DNA of 48,261 nt from the NCBI GenBank assembly GCA_944392155.1, contig CALXVR010000012.1, positions 1 through 48,261 of the forward strand, given 5' to 3'. This DNA comes from an uncultured Alphaproteobacteria bacterium (lineage in GTDB: Bacteria > Pseudomonadota > Alphaproteobacteria > RF32 > CAG-239). Below are positions 19,057 through 27,132 of the stretch, piece by piece (the first letter of the stretch is position 1; each line of letters opens with the position of its first letter). The translations under genes were made by a program, and so were the position numbers. Under the pieces are notes generated by a model that ran no database searches, was not told the origin of the DNA, and saw nothing but the letters and a program-made list of their open reading frames with translations.

Positions 19057-19794
19057 ATGAGATTAGGCTTGTTGCTGTTTGTTAGTTTTTCTTTGTGCTT
19101 TGCATCTTCAGCAGAGGCTCAGACAAGAAAAGCCGGTGTACAATCTTTTCAGCAGAGTGCAGATTCTTGGCGAAGAAATGAAACAACCTCACAGACGCCC
19201 GTTATTTCACAGGGGATGATAGATGCATTAGGAAACAGTGCTATAGCTAATATTTCGAATTCGGAGGCTGTTTTTTGCTATCAAGTGACTTCAAAGCCTG
19301 CCGGTTATAAAGGATATACGATTAATAATATGGCGGTTACGGGTTTTTGCGGCATTATTGAAGACAATCTTAAAAATATGATTGTGCAACAGTTTTTTGC
19401 GACGCCTGAAAATATTTCAAACGAAGTCGCTCAATGTGTGGTTAAGCCTCGTTTGATGCTGCGTTTTGTTCGTGGTGTTGATTATACGGATATGCTGATA
19501 TCTTCACCGTGTCATTCTTTTTCGGTTTTTTATGGCGGAAAACTTAGAACATATAACTTTAGTCCGGCGGCAGAAATTATTGACGTTATGGTTGAGTCTT
19601 TTCGTTCTAAGACGGTTCCATTTGTTTCACCTGCAATGTTGAAACAATTGCTGCCTATCGGTGTGGCTCAGACACAAGCTCAAAAGGATATGGTTGCAAA
19701 GCAGAGTGGTCCCATTCGTAATTGGGATACTCAGAAGGCGTCATCTCCTAAGAGCCAGCCGAAAAAAAGCGGATGGAATAATTTGAATTTTTAA
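19057..19794 (+). CDS. Secreted protein of unknown function
   Basis: This 245-residue protein has a clear cleavable signal peptide (MRLGLLLFVSFSLCFASSAEA, cut before QTRK). The mature part has five Cys residues and ends in a Lys/Pro/Ser/Trp-rich tail. I recognise no family. ATG 19057 is chosen because GGGAGA lies 6 bases upstream and the signal peptide begins there; a TTG 21 bases earlier would add polar residues in front of it. It lies on the same strand after the pilin locus but behind a strong terminator, so it has its own promoter. A link to the pilus is possible but unsupported. Confidence 0.75.
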   Translation: MRLGLLLFVSFSLCFASSAEAQTRKAGVQSFQQSADSWRRNETTSQTPVISQGMIDALGNSAIANISNSEAVFCYQVTSKPAGYKGYTINNMAVTGFCGIIEDNLKNMIVQQFFATPENISNEVAQCVVKPRLMLRFVRGVDYTDMLISSPCHSFSVFYGGKLRTYNFSPAAEIIDVMVESFRSKTVPFVSPAMLKQLLPIGVAQTQAQKDMVAKQSGPIRNWDTQKASSPKSQPKKSGWNNLNF

Positions 19795-19804
19795 TTAGGT
19801 TCAT

Positions 19805-19832
19805 AAAAAAAGGAGCTAAGGCTCCTTTTTTT
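19805..19832. terminator. Bidirectional terminator between secreted protein and pit gene
   Basis: AAAAAAAGGAGC and GCTCCTTTTTTT pair around TAAG, with A and T runs on both sides. It serves both convergent genes. The pit stop codon lies at its right edge. Confidence 0.9.
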
Positions 19833-20886
19833 ATGGAATATAGACAATTTGGTTGAAAACATTTTCCAGAAAAAATAGAGAGATAAAACAAACCAAAGCG
19901 GCAATAATCGGTGTTAGCACCCATCCGACGGCAATATGTCCTAAAATACTCCAATTAATATTTCTTCCGCCTTTGGCTATTCCTATTCCGATAATGGCGC
20001 CGATAACAGCCTGAGAGCTTGAAACAGGAACAAGAGGCAAGGCAGGAAGGTTGTGAGATAAAAGAAAATGTTGTAGTCCTTGAGACGCAAAAAGGAAAAG
20101 AACCAGACCTTGAGATACGACAACTATCCACGCAACCATAGGTGACATATGCATAAGGTTGTCTCCGACGGTGTTTATTACGCGATGAGAATAAGTGTAA
20201 ACACCAAGGCTGATGGCAAGTCCGCCTATAAGAAAGAGAACTTGAGTTTTATCGAGGTGCAGAATATTTCCTATATTGATTTCATGGAAGGGAGCAGATT
20301 CAACAAAAACGCCCATAACATTTGCAATATTGTTGGCTCCCAAGGCATAGGCCCCAAATGCTCCGGCAATGACTAGACCAATACGGGTATATAAATCTTG
20401 TCTGATTAAATGTATTTTTGAATGTCTGACTATATTTTTTATTATGTAGTAGATAATTGTGGCGATAACTCCGGCAAGAATCGGGCAGATGACCCAGGTT
20501 CCGGCAATTTGAAAAAATAAGTCAACTTCTGTTGGTTTGCCGCTGTATAAGTTCCAGCCAATAATCGCTCCGACAATTGCTTGAGATGTTGATACGGGCA
20601 GGGCTGATTGTACCATCCAATAAATACTTAAAGCGGCAGCAAGCGCAACCATAAAGGCTCCGGGCAGAGTGTTTATGTGACCTAATTTTCCTAATGTTTC
20701 GCTGGCGCCTTCACCTGCGTAAACGGCTCCGATGATGATGAATAGGGATGAGATGAGGGCGGCAGTGCGAAATTTTACCATTTTGGTGCCAACAGCCGTG
20801 CCGAAGACGTTTGCTGCGTCATTGGCTCCTAAAGACCATCCCAAAAATAAGCCGCTACTTAAGAATATGAAATAGGTTAAATCCAT
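19831..20886 (-). CDS. Pit-family inorganic phosphate transporter
   Basis: This 351-residue integral membrane protein has about 10 helices. The two inverted halves carry the family signatures GANDAANVFGTAVG (about residue 21) and GANNIANVMGVF (about residue 182), which form the phosphate/cation site, and the SQA motifs STSQAIVGAIIGW and SSSQAVIGAIIGI. These low-affinity carriers bring in phosphate, usually as a metal-phosphate complex or with H+ or Na+. It follows the DUF47 gene with a one-base overlap of stop and start (TAATG), the common pairing of transporter and PhoU-like regulator. Confidence 0.95.
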   Translation of the reverse strand: MDLTYFIFLSSGLFLGWSLGANDAANVFGTAVGTKMVKFRTAALISSLFIIIGAVYAGEGASETLGKLGHINTLPGAFMVALAAALSIYWMVQSALPVSTSQAIVGAIIGWNLYSGKPTEVDLFFQIAGTWVICPILAGVIATIIYYIIKNIVRHSKIHLIRQDLYTRIGLVIAGAFGAYALGANNIANVMGVFVESAPFHEINIGNILHLDKTQVLFLIGGLAISLGVYTYSHRVINTVGDNLMHMSPMVAWIVVVSQGLVLFLFASQGLQHFLLSHNLPALPLVPVSSSQAVIGAIIGIGIAKGGRNINWSILGHIAVGWVLTPIIAALVCFISLFFLENVFNQIVYIP

Positions 20887-21545
20887 TAAATATCTCTTTT
20901 AATTGTGAAAATGAGAAGTTCATCGACGCAATCTTCAGCAATGTCGGCAATATCAGCAACCTCAGTTATGAGAGAATCCAGTTGCAGTTTATTGGCTAAA
21001 GGCAAATCCGAATCGAATATGGCTTCAAGCATTCTTCCCGAAGTTAGGTCTGTTTCGTGTTCCATAAAATAAACTTTTTGGGAGTAGTCGCGGACGGTTG
21101 TAAAGTCTCGAAAAAAGGCTCGCGATGCTATTGCCATATTTTCGGCACAGTCTGAAACTTGTTCGCATAAATCAATAAGGCGAGAGTGATATTCGGCGGG
21201 AATGTCCGGCTGTTCTATGTAAAATTTATAGGTTACTTCGTCAAATTTATTAATGATTTTATCTAGATTCTCGACCAAATGTAAGACGTCTCCGCGAAGA
21301 TCGGGAATGAGGTTTTGTATATATAATTTATTTTCGATATCTCGACGTAAGGCATCCGCATCATGTTCGATTGTTTTAATTTGTTTGCTTAATTTGCGAT
21401 AATTTTCACCGCGCTTTTCTGTTAAAAAAACATGTATTGCTTTTTTAAAAGTCATTGCTGCGTCAATGAGTTTGTCGTGGAATAAGTCTATCTTGTTTTC
21501 AAGCGATTTTGTGCGCGCGAAAAGAGAAACTTTTATATGGAACAT
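20886..21545 (-). CDS. DUF47 (PhoU-like) protein, partner of the phosphate transporter
   Basis: This 219-residue all-helical protein has the TIGR00153/DUF47 pattern, including KQIKTIEHDADALRRDIENKL, HLVENLDKIINKFDEVTY and EHETDLTSGRMLEAIF, with conserved Glu/Asp residues that bind metal clusters in PhoU-like folds. It probably tunes activity of the Pit carrier, with which it is translationally coupled. It is the first gene of a two-gene minus-strand operon. It has no membrane segment and should be cytoplasmic. Confidence 0.9.
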   Translation of the reverse strand: MFHIKVSLFARTKSLENKIDLFHDKLIDAAMTFKKAIHVFLTEKRGENYRKLSKQIKTIEHDADALRRDIENKLYIQNLIPDLRGDVLHLVENLDKIINKFDEVTYKFYIEQPDIPAEYHSRLIDLCEQVSDCAENMAIASRAFFRDFTTVRDYSQKVYFMEHETDLTSGRMLEAIFDSDLPLANKLQLDSLITEVADIADIAEDCVDELLIFTIKRDI

Positions 21546-21717
21546 TGTTGCTTCCTCAGATAAGTTTTTTGGTATTATTATAGTGGTAATTTATGAATAA
21601 ATATTTAGCAAATTAGCCTATTATTAAAAATTATTCTATAAAAATAGGCTTGTAAATAAAATTCAGATTAGTTAAATTATGAGGTGTTTTATTATATAAT
21701 AATTTAAGGATACTAAA

Positions 21718-22440
21718 ATGAGTAAATTGAATTCACTTTACGTTTCTTTGTTGGCATTGGTTGTTGCTTTTGTGGCTTTGGGTATGAGTATTCATTACGG
21801 AGCTCAGAAAAAAGATGTCAATGTCGAAGAAACATTGAATAATAATCCGGAAATCATCATTAACGCTATGCAGAGTTATGAGCAGAAGTTAAGAGAACAG
21901 GCTGCCGCAGAAGCTCAGAAGTTGATTGAGGCTAATTTGCCTGCTTTGAATAACGATGCTAACACACCGTTTATCGGCGCTGCAGATGCTCCTGTGGTTT
22001 TAGTTGAGTTTTTTGACTTCTCTTGTCATTATTGCCACAAGGTATATCCGGCAATTAAGCAGATTGCAGAAGCCAATCCGGATATTAAAATTGTATTTAA
22101 GCCGTTGACTTTTGTTGCTCCTATTTCAAAGTATGCAGCAAAAGCTGCTTTAGCAGCTAATGAGCAGGGCAAGTTCTTTGATGTTTACAATGCTATTTTC
22201 AGTTTTGAAGGCAGACCCGATGAAGCCAAAATTGATGAGTTAGTTGCTTCAACAGGTGTTGATATGGAAAAACTGAAGGCTGACATGAATTCTTCTAAGG
22301 TTAACGGTGCTTTGAACGGCATTAGTGATTTGGCCGGAAAAATTCAGGTTAACGGCGTTCCTGCATTGTTCTTGAACGGTAAGCAACTTCAAACAATTGA
22401 CGGTGCTGAAATTCAAAGACAAATTGACAGTGCAAAATAA
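21718..22440 (+). CDS. Membrane-anchored DsbA-family thiol-disulfide oxidoreductase
   Basis: This 240-residue protein has an N-terminal membrane helix (about 8-27), a helical linker (EQKLREQAAAEAQKLIEANL) and a DsbA-like thioredoxin fold with active site CHYC in FDFSCHYCHKVYP, and the cis-proline loop GVPALFLNG. The enzyme should catalyse disulfide formation or exchange in the periplasm. The helix has no clear signal peptidase site, so it may stay anchored. A -10-like TATAAT (21695-21700) lies upstream, and AAGGATACTAAA precedes the ATG. Exported Cys-rich proteins in this window are possible clients. Confidence 0.9.
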   Translation: MSKLNSLYVSLLALVVAFVALGMSIHYGAQKKDVNVEETLNNNPEIIINAMQSYEQKLREQAAAEAQKLIEANLPALNNDANTPFIGAADAPVVLVEFFDFSCHYCHKVYPAIKQIAEANPDIKIVFKPLTFVAPISKYAAKAALAANEQGKFFDVYNAIFSFEGRPDEAKIDELVASTGVDMEKLKADMNSSKVNGALNGISDLAGKIQVNGVPALFLNGKQLQTIDGAEIQRQIDSAK

Positions 22441-22457
22441 GTCATAATTTGCTGAAC

Positions 22458-22490
22458 AAAAAAGCAGTCTCAAACGAGGCTGCTTTTTTT
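22458..22490 (+). terminator. Terminator after the DsbA-like gene
   Basis: AAAAAAGCAGTCTC pairs with GAGGCTGCTTTTTT (one G-T pair) around AAAC. A run of eight T residues completes it. Confidence 0.88.
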
Positions 22491-22501
22491 TAAGGGTAAA
22501 A

Positions 22502-22523
22502 AAAGCTCCCTGAAGGGAGCTTT
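22502..22523 (-). terminator. Terminator after pfk
   Basis: AAAGCTCCC pairs with GGGAGCTTT. On the minus strand it is followed by a T-run. It lies 4 bases after the pfk stop codon. Confidence 0.88.
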
Positions 22524-22527
22524 AATC

Positions 22528-23613
22528 TTAGGCTTTGATTTCGCCGACATACATACCAATCTTTTGGGCTGCTTTGACATAATCGCCATGGACATCCAAA
22601 AGTGTGGTTCCTTTTTTGACAACTTCTTCCAAAGAGTAAGCTTTGGCTTCGCCATCTTCCCAGACGACCATTTTATTGGTTTCGCCTTTTTCTAATAATT
22701 CAACAGCTTTGGCGCCGAAAATTGCAGCCAACATGCGGTCAAATGCTGTCGGAATACCGGAGCGTTGCAAGTGGCCTAAAGTGGTTACGCGAGTTTGAAA
22801 GTCAGGAAGACGTTTGTTGAGCTCGCTGCTCAAATATTGTCCGACGCCGCCATAAACATTTTCGCCAATGAGGTTTTTAGCGCCGATGATATGCTCTCCG
22901 TTTTCTGTTTTAATACCTTCTGAGACAACCAAAACAGCATGGTTACGACCAGAGAGTTTGACTTCCTTTAATTTTTCAACAATGGCATCGATCTTGTAAG
23001 GAATTTCAGGAACCAAACAAACATCTGCGCCACCAGCTAAGGCAGAGTGCATTGCCAAGTGTCCGGCATCACGCCCCATAACCTCCAGAATCAGGGCGCG
23101 AGAGTGTGAGCGAGCTGTGGCGTCTAAGCTATCAATAGCAGAGGTGCAAACTTGGCAAGCTGAGTTGAAGCCAACAGAAAACTCGGTAATGGGTGTATCA
23201 TTATCAATGGTTTTGGGAATACCGACCATTTTAACACCGGCATTTTTGCAATAGTTGCTGACGATGTTCATGCTGCCGTCGCCGCCGACAACAACAATAG
23301 CGTCAAGTCCAAGAGTTTTTACGCCTTCTCCAAAACGTTTGGATACTTCTTCCAAAGATTCCATTTTAACGCCTTTGTTCAGAGAACCGAGGTATGAGCC
23401 GCTGATTCTCGGCCAAGGTGTGTCAGAAAAATTGTGAACGGTCAAAATTTCGTAGGCAAGGGGCTTTTCGGTTAAGCCATCCGTACCATTCTTGATACCG
23501 TAAACTTCCCAGCCCAATCTGCTGGCCGAATTAACCACGGCTCTGATGACCGCATTTAAGCCGGCACAGTCGCCGCCGCTGGTTAAAATACCAATTTTCT
23601 TTGTGTTGCTCAT
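22528..23613 (-). CDS. 6-phosphofructokinase, donor-site residues Gly/Lys
   Basis: The enzyme phosphorylates fructose 6-phosphate to the 1,6-bisphosphate in glycolysis. The 361-residue protein has GILTSGGDCAGLNAVIR at the start, GGDGSMN (residues 110-116), the catalytic motif PKTIDNDTP with Asp137, and MGRDAGHLA for substrate binding. By E. coli numbering residue 104 is Gly (as in ATP enzymes) but 124 is Lys (as in pyrophosphate enzymes), so the phosphoryl donor is not certain. It is a single gene with its own terminator. AGGAG lies 6 bases upstream of the ATG. Confidence 0.93.
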   Translation of the reverse strand: MSNTKKIGILTSGGDCAGLNAVIRAVVNSASRLGWEVYGIKNGTDGLTEKPLAYEILTVHNFSDTPWPRISGSYLGSLNKGVKMESLEEVSKRFGEGVKTLGLDAIVVVGGDGSMNIVSNYCKNAGVKMVGIPKTIDNDTPITEFSVGFNSACQVCTSAIDSLDATARSHSRALILEVMGRDAGHLAMHSALAGGADVCLVPEIPYKIDAIVEKLKEVKLSGRNHAVLVVSEGIKTENGEHIIGAKNLIGENVYGGVGQYLSSELNKRLPDFQTRVTTLGHLQRSGIPTAFDRMLAAIFGAKAVELLEKGETNKMVVWEDGEAKAYSLEEVVKKGTTLLDVHGDYVKAAQKIGMYVGEIKA

Positions 23614-23745
23614 ATAAAAACTCCTAGTTTTTCTTTATTGTTGATTTTTTTTCAAATATGCTGTATAATCTAATACAAATTTTGAGGAATTATTTCCAGC
23701 AAAAATTTTTGTTTTCATCGTTTTTTTTTGAGAAGGGGCTATTTA

Positions 23746-23958
23746 ATGTTAAATAACGACAATTTAGGCAAACTTCAGCACCAGCTTTGTGAACTGAGAC
23801 TCGAGGAGCGCCGCGTTTGTTCGGATATAAGACATTTAGTTGCCAAAAATCAGACGATTGATTTTTTTCAGGCAAAGCAGCTTAATACGCTTCGTTCAGG
23901 TTTGAAGAAAAAGATTAAGACTGTTGAAGCTCGGATTATGCCAAATATTATTGCTTAA
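23746..23958 (+). CDS. DUF465 (YdcH-like) small coiled-coil protein
   Basis: This 70-residue protein is almost entirely helical: LGKLQHQLCELRLEERRVC then LRSGLKKKIKTVEARI. The spacing of a first helix, a short polar turn and a Leu-Lys-rich second helix fits DUF465, small helical-hairpin proteins common in alphaproteobacteria whose role is unknown. ATG 23746 has AGAAGGGG upstream; a TTG six codons earlier is less likely. A second DUF465-like gene lies about 1 kb downstream on the other strand. Confidence 0.7.
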   Translation: MLNNDNLGKLQHQLCELRLEERRVCSDIRHLVAKNQTIDFFQAKQLNTLRSGLKKKIKTVEARIMPNIIA

Positions 23959-24084
23959 GGCAATTTTTATATAGGAAGAAAGCTGTATTTTTTTTGCGGC
24001 TTTTTTGCTTGCATATTCTGAAAGCCTGTGGTAAAAAGCAATTCAATGTTTAACCTTTAGATAAGTTGAAAAGGGGTGATTTAA

Positions 24085-24291
24085 GTGGTTCAGGTTACTG
24101 TTATCGGTAATGACGTAGCTCAGTCTTTGAAAGTTTTGAAGAAGAAAATGCAACGTGAAGGTATTTTCCGCGAAATGAAGCTGAGACGTCATCATGAAAA
24201 GAACTCTGAGAAAAAAGCTCGCCGTCAGGCTGAAGCTATCAGACGTGCCCGTAAGCAGCTGCGGAAGCGCTTAGATACTGAAGGATTCTAA
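24085..24291 (+). CDS. rpsU: 30S ribosomal protein S21
   Basis: S21 is a small basic protein of the 30S platform that helps start translation. The 68-residue protein matches the family: [42 protein letters not shown], ending in a basic tail. It starts at GTG with a strong AAGGGGTG ribosome binding site 7 bases upstream. It stands alone and ends at a perfect-looking terminator. Confidence 0.97.
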   Translation: MVQVTVIGNDVAQSLKVLKKKMQREGIFREMKLRRHHEKNSEKKARRQAEAIRRARKQLRKRLDTEGF

Positions 24292-24309
24292 GTTTTAGAA
24301 TTGTTGAGT

Positions 24310-24341
24310 AAAAAACCGTTGCATTGAGCAGCGGTTTTTTT
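24310..24341. terminator. Terminator between rpsU and the Cys-rich protein gene
   Basis: AAAAACCGTTGC pairs with GCAGCGGTTTTT (one G-T pair) around ATTGA. A runs and T runs flank it, so it may serve both convergent genes. Confidence 0.88.
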
Positions 24342-24345
24342 GTGT

Positions 24346-24702
24346 TTATTCACATTTATAATATCCGCCGCAAGAGTATTCGCTTAAGCCTTTGCCCATT
24401 GATTTACACTCTGCTGCCGTGTAACGATATGAATCTGGACAGCAATTGGCGTATAAGTTTCCGTCATAGGGGCAAGGATCTGCCGGGAACATTCCGGAAT
24501 CGCATTTTTTATATATGTATCCTTCTATTTTGCAGCGTTTTTCGTTGTCAAGCGCGTAGTTATCTGTTTGGGGGGCGTATTTGGGATTTAGCATTTGGAA
24601 TTTTTTGTAATCAGCAGTGTTTTCCGTTTCAGTAATAAAACGTACATCGGCTATGGCAGAAACTGCGTTGAGCAAGATTCCTAAAAAAAGGAGTATCCGC
24701 AT
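24346..24702 (-). CDS. Small secreted Cys-rich protein
   Basis: This 118-residue protein has a signal peptide (MRILLFLGILLNAVSAIA) followed by about 99 residues with ten Cys residues, including CKIEGYIYKKC, PCPYDGNLYANCC and CGGYYKC. The paired Cys pattern suggests a small disulfide-stabilised periplasmic or extracellular domain. Repeated Cys/Tyr/Gly modules of this type are seen in poorly described exported proteins, but I cannot name a family. GGATAAAAAA precedes the ATG. It is convergent with rpsU and needs an oxidising system such as the DsbA-like protein nearby. Confidence 0.75.
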   Translation of the reverse strand: MRILLFLGILLNAVSAIADVRFITETENTADYKKFQMLNPKYAPQTDNYALDNEKRCKIEGYIYKKCDSGMFPADPCPYDGNLYANCCPDSYRYTAAECKSMGKGLSEYSCGGYYKCE

Positions 24703-24764
24703 TTTTTTATCCTTTATAGTTATTATTTTATTTATTCTAGCATTGTAAAATTTAAATAACCATG

Positions 24765-24802
24765 AAAAAAACGACTGATTTTTATGTCAGTCGTTTTTTT
24801 TT
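24765..24802. terminator. Hairpin terminator after the second DUF465 gene
   Basis: AAAAACGACTGA pairs with TCAGTCGTTTTT around an A/T-rich loop, with long A and T runs on the two sides. It lies after the minus-strand 60-residue gene and upstream of the Cys-rich gene. Confidence 0.85.
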
Positions 24803-24814
24803 AGTTGAATAGAA

Positions 24815-24997
24815 TCAGGCTTCTGATATGCGTATAATCCGGCGGAGCATTTCGTCTTTTTTTCTGAGTTTTTGCTTTTTGAGTTCTTCAATTTTAATGC
24901 AGTTTTTCCAGATATGAGATTCTTCTTCTTTTATGACAGCATCAAGATGGGCATGCTGAATACGCAAGTTTTCGAGGGTTACAGTTTCTACTTCCAT
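24815..24997 (-). CDS. DUF465 (YdcH-like) small coiled-coil protein
   Basis: This 60-residue, highly charged helical protein contains LRIQHAHLDAVIKEEESHI and IEELKKQKLRKKDEMLRRI. The conserved His before the first helix turn and the LKKQKLRKKDE segment fit DUF465 (YdcH family) better than the copy at 23746. The ATG is preceded by GGGAGGCCCGC, a good ribosome binding site. It is flanked by its own terminator. The role is unknown. Confidence 0.78.
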   Translation of the reverse strand: MEVETVTLENLRIQHAHLDAVIKEEESHIWKNCIKIEELKKQKLRKKDEMLRRIIRISEA

Positions 24998-25147
24998 GCG
25001 GGCCTCCCTTATGTATGAATAGTATAATTATAATGCTTTTAACTGGGGATTTCTACAGTTATAGTTCATTTATAACTATATTCTAGTTTAACTCACTAAT
25101 ATTGCAATAAAAAATATATACTTTCAGGTATGTATGTTGAAAACCTG

Positions 25148-26146
25148 TTATTTTTTCAGCCAGATGTTTATCACTTTTTTCATCAAAGTAGAGAGGGGAT
25201 AGTTTGATAGCTCGTTTATATTAACAAAAATGCCTTCTGTCGGCGGAATGTTTTTATGAAGGGTTTGTATGTTTAAAGTAAGTTTGATGTGGGTAAAAAC
25301 ATGTGAAATATTTAAGTTCGTGTTAAGAGCGTTTGGGTAAAGAGGTGTTTCGCTCCATGGAAATTCGTATAATCCGGTCAAAAGACCTGGTTCTGTGCGT
25401 TTACGAATGAAAATTTGTTTTTTGTTGTTGAAAATTAGGTAAACAAATCCATTTTTTTCGGTTTTGCTGATTTTTGTTTTGTTGGGGATTTTTTCTAAAT
25501 CCGGAAGATTTTTACTTTGGCAATAGTTATTCCAAGGACATTGGTTGCATAGGGGATTTTTCGGAATACAGATGAGAGCTCCTAAATCCATTATTGCGGA
25601 AGCGTAATCGGAGGCGTGAGCGGAATCGGTTAAATCTTCTGCAAGCCGGCGGATTTTATCCGTAATTTTGTCAGTTGGTTCTGTGAGGTGATATAAACGA
25701 CAGATGATGCGTGTTACGTTGCCGTCGATAACAGTTTCCGGTTGATTAAAAGCCAAAGCCAGAAAACTTGCTACCGTGTATGGTCCGAAACCTTTGAGCT
25801 TAAGAATTTCTTGCTTGGTTTGCGGAAAGTTGCCTTTATAATCATTCATAATTATTTGTGCAGTGTTATGTAGTGAGCGAGCACGAGTATAATAGCCCAA
25901 GCCCTGCCAGTAAAGATAGACTTCTTCCAGGTCTGATTGAGCTAAAGATTCAATATTCGGAAAACGTTGCATAAAACGCTCAAAGTAAGGTATGACAGTT
26001 TTAACCGTGGTTTGTTGCAACATAAATTCGGATACCAGAATCACATAAGGGTCGGGGTGTGCCCCACCTTTGACGCGCCAAGGAAGATCGCGCCCGTTGA
26101 GGTCGTACCATTTGAGAAGCAATGTAGATAAATTTGTTTTTGACAT
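25148..26146 (-). CDS. mutY: A/G-specific adenine DNA glycosylase
   Basis: MutY removes adenine mispaired with 8-oxoguanine. From the ATG at 26146 the protein has 332 residues: RDLPWR, the catalytic Glu in VSEFMLQQTTVKTVIPYFERF, the helix-hairpin-helix LKGFGPYTVASFLA with VIDGNVTRIICRLY, and the iron-sulfur cluster Cys residues C-X6-C-X2-C-X5-C (CIPKNPLCNQCPWNNYC). A NUDIX-like C-terminal domain for 8-oxoG recognition follows (QIFIRKRTEPGLLTGLYEFP). The frame stays open 101 codons upstream of 26146, but that part is unlike MutY and runs through a terminator hairpin, so I exclude it. Confidence 0.95.
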   Translation of the reverse strand: MSKTNLSTLLLKWYDLNGRDLPWRVKGGAHPDPYVILVSEFMLQQTTVKTVIPYFERFMQRFPNIESLAQSDLEEVYLYWQGLGYYTRARSLHNTAQIIMNDYKGNFPQTKQEILKLKGFGPYTVASFLALAFNQPETVIDGNVTRIICRLYHLTEPTDKITDKIRRLAEDLTDSAHASDYASAIMDLGALICIPKNPLCNQCPWNNYCQSKNLPDLEKIPNKTKISKTEKNGFVYLIFNNKKQIFIRKRTEPGLLTGLYEFPWSETPLYPNALNTNLNISHVFTHIKLTLNIQTLHKNIPPTEGIFVNINELSNYPLSTLMKKVINIWLKK

Positions 26147-26189
26147 AAGCTGAGTATAGTAAAAAATATGAAAAAGTCTATGTATAAAG

Positions 26190-26222
26190 AAACAGGGTTT
26201 CTGATAAATCAGAAGCCCTGTT
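26190..26222 (-). terminator. Hairpin between mutY and the upstream small gene
   Basis: ACAGGGTTTCTG pairs with CAGAAGCCCTGT with one mismatch pair around ATAAAT. On the minus strand it is followed by TTTCTTTATA. It would end a transcript coming from 26532. Confidence 0.6.
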
Positions 26223-26235
26223 TGTGATTGTGCTT

Positions 26236-26532
26236 TTAAGCTCTTTGTTTCTTTGATTTTTTGGGTTTGGCAAGTTTTTTTCTTTCCAATCCCATAATCT
26301 TGCTGGTTGTCTGTCTTGTTTTTTGTTTTTGAACAGCACTTTGTTGTGATTGTCCACAGTGTCTGCGGTTCAAAGCATCGGTCTGAGGCGGATTGTTTGT
26401 GGGCAATCTTTTGGCAGAGTGTTTTTTGTCCGGTGAAGATTTTCTCCATGCAGGAACAAGTGTACAGATTGCCGGCGGGATTGTTATTCGCTCAACAAAA
26501 TTAAGGAAAAATAAAAGATTAAAAAGCTTCAT
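26236..26532 (-). CDS. Possible small basic protein
   Basis: This 98-residue reading frame has a hydrophobic start (MKLFNLLFFLNFV) that may act as a signal or membrane segment and a very basic second half (KKLAKPKKSKKQRA end). No family is recognised and no ribosome binding site is seen. In its favour are the hydrophobic start and the hairpin just after the stop. Against it is its weak codon pattern. It may be non-coding. Confidence 0.35.
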   Translation of the reverse strand: MKLFNLLFFLNFVERITIPPAICTLVPAWRKSSPDKKHSAKRLPTNNPPQTDALNRRHCGQSQQSAVQKQKTRQTTSKIMGLERKKLAKPKKSKKQRA

Positions 26533-26808
26533 AACTTAATAATTTTTTTGTTAGACAATATAGTTAGTAATCTCAATAATATTCAAAAGATTTTTGAATT
26601 ATATGCGCTTTGTTGAGATATTCAAGATTAAATTGATATTTAATGAAAGAAGAACTCATTATATAAAGGAGAAGACAGTCTGCAATAATGCTATCGCATT
26701 GCTTGTTCCACTGCGCGGCTGGCTGAAGCCACCGGCATACTCCCGTCTGCCTGCCGCTTGTAGTCAAACTTCCATCTGGAAGTTCGAGAAGTTTATCTAA
26801 AAAACACC

Positions 26809-26842
26809 ATAAAAAAACCACCCATTAAGGGTGGATTTTTTA
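26809..26842. terminator. Terminator-like hairpin
   Basis: CCACCC pairs with GGGTGG around ATTAA. The outer arms ATAAAAAA and TTTTTTAT also pair. It can act on either strand, although no gene ends right beside it. Confidence 0.65.
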
Positions 26843-26962
26843 TGGTCTTACTTCGTAGGTTTCGCTTATAAATAAGCTCAACAACTTCGTTTCGGTCAAA
26901 GTACTTGTAACATTTGTTTTGCACGCTGTCGCGGCTTTACAAATTAACAAGTTCTTTTCACC

Positions 26963-26999
26963 ATACAAAAAAAGGCTCCGTTGGGAGCTTTTTTTTGTA
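26963..26999 (-). terminator. Terminator of tRNA-Leu
   Basis: An almost perfect hairpin (ATACAAAAAAAGGCTCC against GGAGC and the T-run ending GTAT) starts directly after the CCA end of the tRNA. On the minus strand it has the form of a strong intrinsic terminator. Confidence 0.88.
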
Positions 27000-27085
27000 T
27001 GGTGCCCTGGAGAAGACTCGAACTTCCACTGCCTGAGGCAACATGCACCTGAAGCATGCGCGTCTACCAATTTCGCCACCAGGGC
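27000..27085 (-). tRNA. tRNA-Leu, anticodon CAG
   Basis: The minus strand folds as a class II tRNA of 86 bases including an encoded CCA. The acceptor arms are GCCCTGG and CCAGGGC. The D-arm region has AAATTGGTAGACGC. The anticodon stem CATGC/GCATG holds the loop TTCAGGT, giving CAG. A long variable arm (TGCC TGA GGCA) and the TTCGAGT T-loop are present. The long variable arm and the anticodon both identify leucine (codon CUG). Confidence 0.95.
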
Positions 27086-27100
27086 TTTGTTTCGGATATC

Positions 27101-27129
27101 CTTGTATCCTAATTTGCTCTAAATTGCAA
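27101..27129 (-). promoter_or_regulatory. Possible promoter of tRNA-Leu
   Basis: On the minus strand TTGCAA (27124-27129) and TACAAG (27101-27106) are 17 bases apart and would start transcription about 9 bases before the tRNA. The -10 box is a weak match. Confidence 0.4.
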
Positions 27130-27132
27130 GCC

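Larger units (their letters stand above)
26533..26999. other. Gene-free region before tRNA-Leu, with hairpins
   Basis: No convincing gene is seen in about 465 bases. It contains an inverted repeat CTTCCA/TGGAAG (about 26770), the hairpin at 26809-26842, and a stretch 26895-26960 (GGTCAAAGTACTTGTA and GCTGTCGC) that shares words with the region at 7101-7168. It probably holds decayed dispersed repeats. Confidence 0.45.

Noticed and set aside
26147..26449. 101-codon upstream extension of mutY
   Set aside because: It lacks MutY similarity, crosses a terminator hairpin and overlaps another possible frame. MutY proteins start near the RDLPWR motif, as the ATG at 26146 gives.
26573..26821. 82-codon minus-strand frame and 68-codon plus-strand frame in the same place
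   Set aside because: The two frames shadow each other over repeat-like sequence and have no start signals or recognisable protein features.
26840..27079. 79-codon minus-strand frame across tRNA-Leu, beginning MAKLVDAH
   Set aside because: This is the well-known false frame that arises from reading through a tRNA gene.
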